DNA of 64,000 bases from an uncultured Acetatifactor sp. (lineage in GTDB: Bacteria > Bacillota > Clostridia > Lachnospirales > Lachnospiraceae). The translations under genes and the position numbers were made by a program. Every line of letters begins with the position of its first letter. Positions within the stretch are counted from its first letter, which is position 1. The notes beneath the pieces are model-generated. The model searched no databases, was not told the origin of the DNA, and worked only from the letters and a program-made list of their open reading frames with translations. The stretch is taken from assembly GCA_910589655.1 (NCBI GenBank), contig CAJUTJ010000172.1, forward strand, positions 1 through 64,000, read 5' to 3'. Shown in pieces: positions 36,040 through 45,112 of this stretch.

Positions 36040-37693
36040 TCAGTGATGCAGTTCCTCCGCCCGCCTCAAAGCGTCATCAATATGGGAACAGAAATTCTCG
36101 TTCCCCACCTTTTCCACAAATCCTGCTTTCTGCATCACATGCATGGGCTGCTCGTTGACATGTGACAGCACCAGATGTATTTTCTTTCGTTTGCAGTCCG
36201 CCAGCATTTCTTCCAGATTATGCATGGCAGTAGCATCAATGGCGGAAACACCTCTCATCCGCAGAATCAGGCAATTAATTTTTTCGTCAAGAGTGATGGT
36301 CAGAATCTTATCCGCCGCACCGAAGAACAAAGGTCCGCTGATCTCGTAGACGCGTGTATCTTCGGGCACGGTTCTCAGAGACAGACTGTCCGGATCGTCT
36401 TCCTCGTCAATATACTTCCATCCTTCCACCTCCGTCACCTCACTCATACGTTTCATAAACAGAAGGGCCGCCATTAAGATACCTGCCTCAATCGCTACCA
36501 CCAAATCAAATATCACTGTCAGCAGAAATGTCATAATCAATACCGCAATATCGCTCTTGGGTGACGTCCTGCACAGGTAAACAAATTTTCTCCAGCCACA
36601 CATATTGTAAGCTACCATAAACAGAATGGCCGCTATGGTTGGCATGGGTATCAGTGCCGCATACGGCATCAATACCACCAATATCAGCAATAGAACGATT
36701 CCATGCACCATTCCCGCAATGGGAGTGCGGCCTCCGTTCTTTATATTGGCCGCCGTTCTGGCAATGGCTCCTGTAGCCGGGATTCCGCCAAACAGCGCCG
36801 AAACAATATTTCCGGCGCCTTGAGCCACCAGCTCCATATTGGAACGGTGCCTGCTGTTTATCATACTGTCGGCAACCACACAGGAAAGCAGCGATTCAAT
36901 TGCCGCCAAAACAGCAATGGTGAAAGCATCGGGAAGTACATTTCTCACGGTTTCCATCCCAAAAGCAGGAAACGATACCACGGGAAGCTTATTGGAAATC
37001 ACATACAGATCCCCTATGGTATCCACCTCAAGCTTTAAACCGCCCACCATGGCAATTCCGGCCAGCACGGCTATCAGAGACGGCGGAATCTTTTTGCAGA
37101 ATCCGGGCAGATACGGCCACAGAATTAAAATTGCCAGACAATACTCCGCCGACCGTTACCGCCTGCCAATTGACCGTATGAATAAATGTAAAAACAGCCT
37201 TCAGCTTGTCCATGGTCTCAATCAAAGGTTCTTCCGTCACCACGGTCAGACCCAGAAAATCTTTTATCTGCCCGATAAAAATGGTTACGGCAATACCCGC
37301 CGTAAAACCGGTGGTAATCGTATAAGGAATAAACTTAATTAAGCTTCCAAGGCGAAAAAGCCCCATCAAAATCAAGATGACACCGGCCAGCAGCGTAGCA
37401 ATGACAAGCCCCTCAAAACCGTTCTCCGCGACAATTCCCGCCACAATGGTGGCAAAAGCCGCCGTAGGGCCGGCAATCTGCACACGGCTTCCTCCTAAAA
37501 AGGAGATCACAAACCCGGCCGTAATAGCCGTATAAATCCCCTTTTCGGGAGTAACGCCGGATGCCAGCGCCAATGCAATGGACAAAGGCAGTGCGATGAT
37601 CGCCACGATAATTCCTGCCACCACGTCCTTTATAAACTGTTCTTTTGTATAGCCCTTTATAACCGAAAAAAGCTTTGGTTTTAATTTTTCCAT
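36040..37693 (-). pseudogene. SulP-family anion transporter, broken by a frameshift
   Basis: The two open frames 37693 to about 37140 and about 37140 to 36040 are the front and back of one SulP permease. The first covers KGYTKEQFIKDVVAGIIVA to VNWQAVTVGG; the second continues with LAILILWPYLPGFCKKIPPSL and ends in a STAS domain (GVSAIDATAMHNLEEML). Joining them needs removal of one base close to 37136-37141, where the minus strand reads GTATTGTCTGGC and the coding sense needs a single T fewer. The base lies outside any homopolymer, so either a real mutation or a sequence error is possible. The start at 37693 follows GGGGGG. Intact SulP proteins move sulfate, bicarbonate or other anions; the substrate is unknown here. 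Confidence 0.85.
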
Positions 37694-37743
37694 TTGTATC
37701 CCCCCAACGTGCTTACACACGTATGCCAATCAATATTTGAATC

Positions 37744-37782
37744 ATTACTTTCAACCTTCCGGATATGCCCTTCGGCGGCACA
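37744..37782 (-). repeat. Copy C of the dispersed intergenic repeat, upstream of the SulP gene
   Basis: On the minus strand it reads TTTGTGCCGCCGAAGG then GCATATCCGGAAGGTTGAA. The ends match copies A and B; the centre is shorter and different. Confidence 0.5.
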
Positions 37783-37826
37783 AATAATTCGTGAGAAAAA
37801 CCGGTATAACCGCTCTAAGCGTATGA

Positions 37827-39530
37827 TTAGGAAATGCTTTCCGCGGACAGTTCCACAAATATAGGCTCATGATGTACCGCAGGCAGAAACCTTTCCAGCA
37901 AATCCGAAAGCTTCAACCGGATACTGGATGTATTCATACAAGGGTGGCATCCGAACCATTCCCCGCCCAGTACATCTCTGTCCATCAGAAGCTGCACTTG
38001 ATTATCCTTGTCATTCATCAATCCCATAACACTGACGGAACCGGGAGTAGTCTGTAAAAATCGTTCCATATAAACAGCCTCCCCAAAAGACAGCCGGGAA
38101 CTGTTAATCTGTTTTGACAGATCCTTCGTATGAAACTTCTTATTTCCCGGCATCATCAGCAGATAAAATTTGGTCTTCTGCTGATTGCGCAGAAATAAGT
38201 TTTTACAGATTACCCCGTCAAGCATTTCGTCGATTGCTTGACACATTTCCATGGTGCTGGTCTCAAAATGATCAATCCGTTCAAATTCAATTTCCAAACG
38301 GTCCAAAAGTTCATATACCGCAAGCTCCCTCTCCCGCCGCCAGCATTTTCTTTCAGGGGACCCCTTCACCATCTGCAGCTTAGGAGGAATCCATTCAATG
38401 GCGCCGTCATACCAGCCAGCCTTCCCTTGCTTTTTTACATAGCAGTTGTTTCCTGTGCGGTAGATTACGGATAGAAGATCCCCGGCCTCCACAGACAGCT
38501 TTTCGTCGATGTAATCGTCACAATGGGGCTGCTTGTCACTCCAATACCGAATCCATTTGGACGGTACCTCGGCAATCTCTCCGGATTCCAGACGACGGAC
38601 TTTTACGAAATCTCCGTTTTCTTCCAGCATCTCCACTTTGCTGTCATAATAATTAATGTGAACCTTTGGAGCCGCCCCGGCTCTTTTTTCCATGGCGGCC
38701 GCCACGGGAAAATCATCATAACTTGTCCAGCTGATTTCCGGTGAGCCGGACATACAGCCGGAAATCATAATTCCGTTCAGCTGTCCGGCCATCTTTAGGC
38801 CGCAGCCACCGTCAATACAGAATATTTTTTTCTCTTTGTCCAGCAAGGGGCTTACATCTTCCCTGTCCTTCCGGTAAATGGAAACCGGATAATGGCCTGT
38901 AACCACCGTGTAAGCGTCAAAACAATATCCCTGATTCCAAAAATCATCATTTTTGAGATAAGAATATGCTTCCGTCCCCTCCAGTTCATCCAGATTCTCA
39001 GTGGGCACTCCGCCGTGTACAAAAAGGAATTTACCCGCTGTAAGTATAACGGGCCTGCCGGCCAGAAAGTTCAATTCTTCCGCAAAGGCTTCCCGGAGCC
39101 GACAGAGATGCTGCATCGCATTTTCCGCCGTAACCTGCCGGATACCGATGCCTAAATCGGCAAGCATCTCATGACAAAAGCTGTTTTTCCATGTGTTTTC
39201 CATCCGTTGCAGAAATTCCACAAAACGCTCCCCGGCTCCCGGTGTATCGTCGAGAACAAGCTGTGCACGCCTGATATCCACATTTCCCATAGAAACATAG
39301 ACAGGATGACGCCTGCTCAAATCCATAACATACTGCACTGTTCTCAAGCTTTCAGGACCCTTGTCAACCAAGTCGCCCACAATCACCAGAATGTCGTCCT
39401 CTCCGTACTCCATCTTTTTCAGTAATTGAACGAAGTAATCAAAATGACCGTGAATATCGCTTACGGCCAATATTCGCTGTCCCGGTTCCACATCAATTCT
39501 TTCTATTGTCGTGCGCATCTCTCCCGCCAT
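37827..39530 (-). CDS. Metallophosphatase - SH3-like - ProX (prolyl-tRNA editing) fusion protein
   Basis: A 567-residue protein in three parts. Residues 15-260 are a calcineurin-like phosphatase: SDIHGHFD (Asp25, His27), VGDLVDKGPES, GNVD (82-85) and FVHGG. The third metal-site motif is GNVD where the family has GNHD/E, so a conserved His is missing. Residues 290-385 hold two SH3-like stretches. Residues 402-550 match the ProX trans-editing family, which hydrolyses mischarged Ala-tRNAPro: CKNLFLRNQQKTKFYLLMMPG with the key Lys443, then LSFGEAVYMERFLQTTPGSVSVMGL. The ProX assignment is from family memory. The gene stands alone between the broken SulP gene and miaB. Confidence 0.75.
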   Translation of the reverse strand: MAGEMRTTIERIDVEPGQRILAVSDIHGHFDYFVQLLKKMEYGEDDILVIVGDLVDKGPESLRTVQYVMDLSRRHPVYVSMGNVDIRRAQLVLDDTPGAGERFVEFLQRMENTWKNSFCHEMLADLGIGIRQVTAENAMQHLCRLREAFAEELNFLAGRPVILTAGKFLFVHGGVPTENLDELEGTEAYSYLKNDDFWNQGYCFDAYTVVTGHYPVSIYRKDREDVSPLLDKEKKIFCIDGGCGLKMAGQLNGIMISGCMSGSPEISWTSYDDFPVAAAMEKRAGAAPKVHINYYDSKVEMLEENGDFVKVRRLESGEIAEVPSKWIRYWSDKQPHCDDYIDEKLSVEAGDLLSVIYRTGNNCYVKKQGKAGWYDGAIEWIPPKLQMVKGSPERKCWRRERELAVYELLDRLEIEFERIDHFETSTMEMCQAIDEMLDGVICKNLFLRNQQKTKFYLLMMPGNKKFHTKDLSKQINSSRLSFGEAVYMERFLQTTPGSVSVMGLMNDKDNQVQLLMDRDVLGGEWFGCHPCMNTSSIRLKLSDLLERFLPAVHHEPIFVELSAESIS

Positions 39531-39694
39531 TTTATATTTTAAGCCTCTTCCTTTCTGCCTCTTCTCTTATGCATGGAATTTTTGTTCCCCGCTCTATGCA
39601 GCCCAACGCCCCGTCCGGCAGGAAATGAAATCCGGAACTACTTTGTTCCGGCCATTGCGTTGTTAAAATGTCGGGACGATGCCTCCCATCGCCG

Positions 39695-41161
39695 TCAAAG
39701 CAGCTGCACATCGGCAGCATGTCCTATGTAATAAAAACCATGGCACTGATCCAAAGAGACATTTACCAGCTTCCCTATCATGGATGCATCCCCCGGAAGA
39801 TGAACAAGCATGTTATTCGAAAGTCTTCCCGTCACCATATGATTGTCGTTTTCATTGACCTCTTCTATGAGCGCTTCCATTACCTGCCCCTGATACTTTG
39901 CCGCCTGCTCTTTCGCCGTGTCCTGAACTACCTTGAGCAGTTTATCAAAACCTGTCTTCACCTGCTCCTCCGGCACCTGATTTTCCATCGCCGCAGCAGG
40001 AGTCCCTGTCCGTTTGGAATAGATAAATGTAAAAGCGTTATCATATTTTACCTTGCGCACCACATCCAGAGTATCCTCCAGATCGGCCTCCGTTTCACCG
40101 GGAAAACCTACAATGATGTCCGTAGTAATGGCAATGTCGGGAATCTCCTTCCTGATTTTCAGCGCCAGCTCCACATATTGTTCCTTGGTATAGCGGCGGT
40201 TCATGCGGGTGAGGACATCCGTGGAACCGGATTGTAATGGCAGATGCAGATGACGGCAGATTTTCTTTGACTCCTTCATTACCTGAATCAATTCCTCCGA
40301 CAGATCCTTCGGGTGGGAAGTCATAAAACGGATCCGGCGCAGCCCTTCAATCTTCTCTACTTCCCTCAGCAATTGGGCAAAAGTCATAGGCTCGTCCAAA
40401 TTCTTCCCATAAGAATTCACGTTCTGGCCAAGCAGCATAATTTCCACCACTCCGTCCTGAACCAGCCTTTCGATCTCACGGATAATCTCTCCGGGTTCCC
40501 GGCTCCTCTCTCGTCCTCTCACATAGGGTACTATGCAGTAACTGCAGAAATTATTACAGCCAAACATGATATTGACACCTGACTTAAAGGGATACTTTCG
40601 TTCTACCGGCAGATTCTCCACGATTTTATCCGTATCCTGCCAGATATCAATAATCATTCCCTTTTGCTCTTTTTCGTAAACAGTGCATAATAATTCGGCA
40701 AACTTAAAAATATTGTGGGTTCCGAAGACAAGATCCACAAAGGAATAGCTCTTCCTTAATTTTTCTATGACGGCCGGTTCCTGCATCATGCAGCCGCAAA
40801 GCGCTACCTTCATCTCCGGATTCTTCCGTTTATACCCGTTTAATTCGCCCAGTCTTCCGTATACTCTCTGGTTGGCATTGTCACGAACCGTACAAGTATT
40901 AAAAATGACAAAATCGGCTTTTTCACTGTCTGCCTCCGTATATCCAATGTTTTTTAAAATGCCTGCCAGTTTCTCGGAGTCTCTTGCATTCATCTGGCAC
41001 CCGAAAGTCTGAGTAAACGCGGTCGGGGGCCGGCCGTTTTTCCGTTCAAATTCCCGGACCCATTCCTTACATTTTGCCATAAAATAATACTGTCTGGCCG
41101 GTTCCTCCGAAGGCGGCTCCGAGTTTAAATCTATTTTGTCTAAATCCGCTTCATAATACAT
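39695..41161 (-). CDS. miaB: tRNA-2-methylthio-N6-dimethylallyladenosine synthase MiaB
   Basis: A radical-SAM methylthiotransferase acting on i6A37 of tRNA. The 488 residues include the N-terminal UPF0004 domain (TFGCQMNARDSEKLAGIL and the further Cys residues of FNTCTVRDNA and CGCMMQEP), the radical-SAM CxxxCxxC in MFGCNNFCSYCIVP, and a C-terminal TRAM domain. The start at 41161 is preferred over one 12 codons upstream, though neither site is strong. The partner enzyme MiaA is 10 kb away. Confidence 0.94.
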   Translation of the reverse strand: MYYEADLDKIDLNSEPPSEEPARQYYFMAKCKEWVREFERKNGRPPTAFTQTFGCQMNARDSEKLAGILKNIGYTEADSEKADFVIFNTCTVRDNANQRVYGRLGELNGYKRKNPEMKVALCGCMMQEPAVIEKLRKSYSFVDLVFGTHNIFKFAELLCTVYEKEQKGMIIDIWQDTDKIVENLPVERKYPFKSGVNIMFGCNNFCSYCIVPYVRGRERSREPGEIIREIERLVQDGVVEIMLLGQNVNSYGKNLDEPMTFAQLLREVEKIEGLRRIRFMTSHPKDLSEELIQVMKESKKICRHLHLPLQSGSTDVLTRMNRRYTKEQYVELALKIRKEIPDIAITTDIIVGFPGETEADLEDTLDVVRKVKYDNAFTFIYSKRTGTPAAAMENQVPEEQVKTGFDKLLKVVQDTAKEQAAKYQGQVMEALIEEVNENDNHMVTGRLSNNMLVHLPGDASMIGKLVNVSLDQCHGFYYIGHAADVQLL

Positions 41162-41218
41162 TTTCCTTGACTTTCTCCTATATCCATTAAATACCAAAGA
41201 TGAAATGCCTTTTCCCTT

Positions 41219-42457
41219 TTAGCAATTCCCATACTTTTCTGCCAGCATAATCAGCAGCTCCGTGACCTTGTCCATGGACTGAACGCAGGCGTATTCAAAA
41301 CGACTGTGATAATTAGCGCCTCCCGTACAGAGATTAGGACAGGGCAGCCCCATAAAGGAAAGTCTTGCGCCGTCCGTACCGCCCCTGACAGGATTTACAA
41401 CGGGTTCCACTCCCAACTCTCTCAGAACGTCGGAGGCATTTTCCATAAGATGTTCATGCTCTTTCAAAACCTCTTTCATATTATAATAGGAGTCTTCCAC
41501 CTCAGCGACAACGGTTCCCTCTCCATATTTTTCATTCAAAAAGTATGCGCACATGTTGAAAAGTGCCTTTTTCTGCTCAAACAAGTCTTTATTGTGATCT
41601 CTGATAATGTATTCCGCAACGGTTTTTTCTACAGTTCCCTCCATATGATCCAAGTGGAAGAAGCCTTCATACCCTTCCGTATACATGGGATTTTGGAATG
41701 CCGGAAGCAGACTCTGGAACTCCTGCGCCACCAAAATCGCGTTGATCATCTTCCCCTTGGCGCTGCCGGGATGTACACTGCGCCCATAGACCGTCAGTCT
41801 GCCGGAGGCAGCGTTAAAGGTCTCGTTTTCCAGCTCGCCCAGCTCACCGCCGTCCACCGTATAGGCAAAATCCGCACCGAAAAGCTCTACGTCAAAATGA
41901 TCCGCTCCCTCTCCGATCTCCTCGTCGGGAGTGAATCCGACCCGCAGCTTACCGTGCTTAACCTCCGGATGCCGCAGCAGATACTCACAGGCTCCCATAA
42001 TCTCCGCGATTCCCGCCTTGTCGTCCGCGCCCAAAAGTGTGGTGCCGTCGGTGACAATAATATCCTTTCCCTTCAACTTCTTTATCTCGGGAAAATCCTC
42101 CACGGAAAGCACAATATGCTCTTTCTCATTCAGCAAAATATCCTCACCGTCATAATTATCCACAATACGGGGCTTTACATCCGTATCTGTCACCGCCGGG
42201 GATGTATCCATATGAGCGATAAATCCTAAAACCGGCGCCTCCTCACATCCCTTAGAAGCGGGAATAGAGGCATAGAGATAGCAGTGCTCCTTGTCATAGG
42301 TAATCTCTTCCGCCCCCATTTCCTGCAGCTGCCTTGCCAGCAATTCGGCCAGCTTATGCTGTTTTGCCGTGCTGGGAGTGGTTTTAGTGTTCTCGTCCGA
42401 CTGTGTATCAATCTTTACATACTGCAAAAAGTTTTCAACGGTTTTCGATAAAATCAT
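41219..42457 (-). CDS. pepT: Peptidase T (tripeptide aminopeptidase)
   Basis: A 412-residue dizinc M20B peptidase that removes N-terminal residues from tripeptides in the cytosol. Metal and catalytic motifs are GFIAHMDTSP, LGADDKAGIAEIMGA, FTPDEEIGEGADHFD, and GGTDGARLSFMGLPCPNLCTGG. A GAGGG ribosome-binding site precedes the ATG. It stands as a single gene downstream of miaB's orientation with no evident partner. Confidence 0.95.
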   Translation of the reverse strand: MILSKTVENFLQYVKIDTQSDENTKTTPSTAKQHKLAELLARQLQEMGAEEITYDKEHCYLYASIPASKGCEEAPVLGFIAHMDTSPAVTDTDVKPRIVDNYDGEDILLNEKEHIVLSVEDFPEIKKLKGKDIIVTDGTTLLGADDKAGIAEIMGACEYLLRHPEVKHGKLRVGFTPDEEIGEGADHFDVELFGADFAYTVDGGELGELENETFNAASGRLTVYGRSVHPGSAKGKMINAILVAQEFQSLLPAFQNPMYTEGYEGFFHLDHMEGTVEKTVAEYIIRDHNKDLFEQKKALFNMCAYFLNEKYGEGTVVAEVEDSYYNMKEVLKEHEHLMENASDVLRELGVEPVVNPVRGGTDGARLSFMGLPCPNLCTGGANYHSRFEYACVQSMDKVTELLIMLAEKYGNC

Positions 42458-42604
42458 AATTTCCCTCTTTTCTTCCCGTGAGCATCCTCAGAAAGCATTT
42501 CTAATTTTTAGGATAACGCCTTTTGAGAACAAACCTGAACTATTTACACAAACATATTTATCATACCACATTTCAGAATTTCCCACAATTCCAATTTAAG
42601 GCCG

Positions 42605-42632
42605 ATAAAAAGCGCCGCAAGCGGCCTTCGAA
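42605..42632 (-). terminator. Probable terminator of the Rpn-like gene
   Basis: On the minus strand GGCCGC TTGC GGCGC forms a short GC-rich hairpin followed by TTTTTAT. It lies about 60 bases after the stop. Confidence 0.6.
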
Positions 42633-42692
42633 GAATGCTTCGCATTTTTCGCGCTATGGCAGAATTTCCTATAAACAAAAGCGTTCCGGCGC

Positions 42693-43325
42693 CTATAGCA
42701 TATGTGCTGTCTCTTCCAACGATTTATCAGGATTTTCCCGAATCATTTCTTCCCGCTCATATACTTTCATATACTCTAATTCCACCTCCTCATCCATTTT
42801 GACCTGTGAAACCATTTCATGAAGCTCTTCTAAATCTTTATTGCAGGCATTGCTTTCAGTTGTATGCTCGAAATAGACCAAAAACTGCCGCAGTTCTCTG
42901 GAAGGAATTCCCCTCTGTCCTTTCGTATATAAAAACATAGTAAAGGAACCGTCATCATACGGCATATCCGGTTCTTCTATACAAGTATTTCGAATCGTAT
43001 AAACCATCCGATTTAATCCAAAAGGGTCAAAGGGAACTGCCTGCAATGTCCTGTCCTTCTCCGGTTCAATGTCATACGACCAAGAAATGCTATCCTGTAC
43101 GCTTGTTTGTTCCTCTTCCAAATACACATCCAGCCTTGCGCCATGCAGCTTGGGATTGCTCCCGGAATAAGAGCGCTGTGCCACCACCCTTACTTTTTCC
43201 GGAGAGCTTTTGAGAATAATTTCCACCAATTTACGTCCAAATGCCGCTCCGAATTCAGGATGTGCCGCCAGCGCCTCAAACAAAAAGTTATCCAGCAAAT
43301 TCAATTCTTCCAGTTTTTTGACCAT
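42693..43325 (-). CDS. Rpn/PD-(D/E)XK nuclease family protein, probably shortened
   Basis: A 210-residue protein resembling the Rpn recombination-promoting nuclease/transposase family common in Lachnospiraceae. The nuclease core shows GARLDVYLEEEQ, then YDIEPEKDR, and RMVYTIRNTCIEEPD with EL-rich FLVYFEHT. Family members usually run to about 280-330 residues and end in a charged Glu/Arg repeat; here the protein stops soon after VYEREEMIREN. It may be a truncated copy or a short natural variant. The lysine of the expected ExK motif is not clear, so activity is uncertain. It has its own ribosome-binding site (AAAGGAG). Confidence 0.7.
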   Translation of the reverse strand: MVKKLEELNLLDNFLFEALAAHPEFGAAFGRKLVEIILKSSPEKVRVVAQRSYSGSNPKLHGARLDVYLEEEQTSVQDSISWSYDIEPEKDRTLQAVPFDPFGLNRMVYTIRNTCIEEPDMPYDDGSFTMFLYTKGQRGIPSRELRQFLVYFEHTTESNACNKDLEELHEMVSQVKMDEEVELEYMKVYEREEMIRENPDKSLEETAHML

Positions 43326-43604
43326 TTACAGTCTCCTTTCGTCATTCACGAGGAAGAGACTATATATAGTCCCGAATAAAAACCTTTTGCCCCATCCCCG
43401 TTTTTCAATTATATACACAAGGGGATAAGCGGGCGAAATACCCAAGCAAAATGCAGAAATTGACGTTCCTTTTCCCGATATGTCAATATTAAAGTAACAT
43501 ATACTTTTATTTATGTCAATTCTGTATGTCAAAAATTTGTTTCCTTCTCAGAATTGTGTGCTGTTACCGCATGCGGAGCAGGCAGCAGCTGTCTGTTTTT
43601 TATG

Positions 43605-45014
43605 TCACTGCCGATAGTTCCTGATCTGTCTGCACACCTTTGGAGACAAAAACAGCACACAGAGCAGGTTGGGCACTGCCATCAGAGCATTGCAGATATC
43701 CGACAGATTCCAAACCACCTCCAGAGAACAGATACAGCCTATAAATGCCATCAATGCATAGACAAACCGATACCAAATATTATAGGATACTTTTCCCTTC
43801 ATCAGGAATTCAAACGCCCGCTCTCCCTGATAGGCCCAGCCCGCAATGGTGGCAAAAGCAAAAAGCACAATGCTGACACTGATGAATTTCTCCCCCCAGT
43901 CTCCCAGCGTGGTCTCAAAAGCAGCCAGCGTCAGAGCCGTCCCTGTCAGCGGCGCCCCCTGTGCATCCGTCATGCCGAACGCTCCCGATACCGCCAGCGC
44001 AAGTCCCGTCAGGGAACACATAACCACGGTATCCAGAAACACCCCCGTCATACTGATGTATCCTTGCTTTACGGGATCCCTTGTATCTGCCGCCGCGGCG
44101 GAAATTCCGGCGGCTCCCAGTCCGGCTTCATTGGAAAAAATTCCTCTGGAGACACCCCAGCGCAAAGACTGGCCCGCGGAGACAAGAACCGTGCCGAACA
44201 ATCCTCCCGACACCGCCCGGGGACAAAGGGCGGCCGTAAGGATTCCTCCTGCGGCAAGGGGCAGATTCCTCCAATGGGTCAAAATAACGGCAATGGTACC
44301 CAGAAGATAAAAGATTCCCATAAAGGGAACCATTAGCTGAGTCAGCTTTGCAATGTGGCTGATTCCCCCGAGAACAATCAAAATCGTCAATAGAGTCACC
44401 GCCAAGGCAGTGGCCGCCTTGGGAACCTGAAACGTGACATACAGTGCATCCGCAATGGAATTCGACTGGGTCATGTTTCCCATGCCGAATGAAGCGAGAA
44501 CGGCAAACAAGGAAAAGAAAAACCCCAGTATTCTTCCCGGTGTCTTCCCCGGAAGCGCCCTGACCATGGTATACATAGGACCTCCCACTGTCTCACCCGC
44601 TTCGTTCCTGCTTCGATATGTAACGGACAAAGTGCTTTCCACAAGCTTAGTCGCCATTCCTATGAGACTGGTAACCACCATCCAGAACAGCGCCCCCGGT
44701 CCTCCCAATGCCATGGCCGTGGCTACTCCCACAATGTTACCCGTGCCCATGGTGGCCGCCAGCTCCGTGGTCAGGGAAGAAAGAGCCGAAATCTGTCCGG
44801 AAGAGCCTTTCTTTCCCGCTGCCGTCTGGCGAGAGACGTCATCGGCCGCCTTCCGCTCCCTTCCTAAAGCACAATCAAAAGCAAACTTAAGATTTTTAAG
44901 GGGCAGAAACCGCAGACTGATCATCAGATACATCCCCGTTCCCAGCAGCAAAAACAACAGCCAAGGTCCCCATACCAAATCATCAAGCTTTCTAATCCAT
45001 TCTTCTATTTTCAA
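43605..45014 (-). CDS. Sodium:alanine symporter (AGCS family)
   Basis: A 469-residue transporter with about 11 transmembrane helices. Family motifs are LTTELAATMGTGNIVGVATAMALGG, GGPMYTMVRALP with the F-I-A-rich helices after it, and the C-terminal FAFATIAGWAYQGERAFEFL. It imports alanine or glycine with sodium. A TTG at 45014 is preferred, nine bases after GAGG; the TTG at 45023 lies directly on the ribosome-binding site. The gene converges on nothing and follows the two-component gene group. Confidence 0.9.
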   Translation of the reverse strand: MKIEEWIRKLDDLVWGPWLLFLLLGTGMYLMISLRFLPLKNLKFAFDCALGRERKAADDVSRQTAAGKKGSSGQISALSSLTTELAATMGTGNIVGVATAMALGGPGALFWMVVTSLIGMATKLVESTLSVTYRSRNEAGETVGGPMYTMVRALPGKTPGRILGFFFSLFAVLASFGMGNMTQSNSIADALYVTFQVPKAATALAVTLLTILIVLGGISHIAKLTQLMVPFMGIFYLLGTIAVILTHWRNLPLAAGGILTAALCPRAVSGGLFGTVLVSAGQSLRWGVSRGIFSNEAGLGAAGISAAAADTRDPVKQGYISMTGVFLDTVVMCSLTGLALAVSGAFGMTDAQGAPLTGTALTLAAFETTLGDWGEKFISVSIVLFAFATIAGWAYQGERAFEFLMKGKVSYNIWYRFVYALMAFIGCICSLEVVWNLSDICNALMAVPNLLCVLFLSPKVCRQIRNYRQ

Positions 45015-45112
45015 CGCTGTCAACCTCTGTACTATTTGTAAAATATATCAGTACAAAGGTTTCTATATTCCTCTTATTCCGTTATTTCACAGAAAAAATT
45101 CAGCCGGCACTT

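Noticed and set aside
41306..42229. 307-codon plus-strand open frame opposite pepT
   Set aside because: It lies wholly antisense to an unmistakable peptidase gene; composition reflects the opposite strand.
43326..43532. 68-codon minus-strand frame upstream of the Rpn-like gene
   Set aside because: No start signals; it overlaps the likely leader of the Rpn-like gene.
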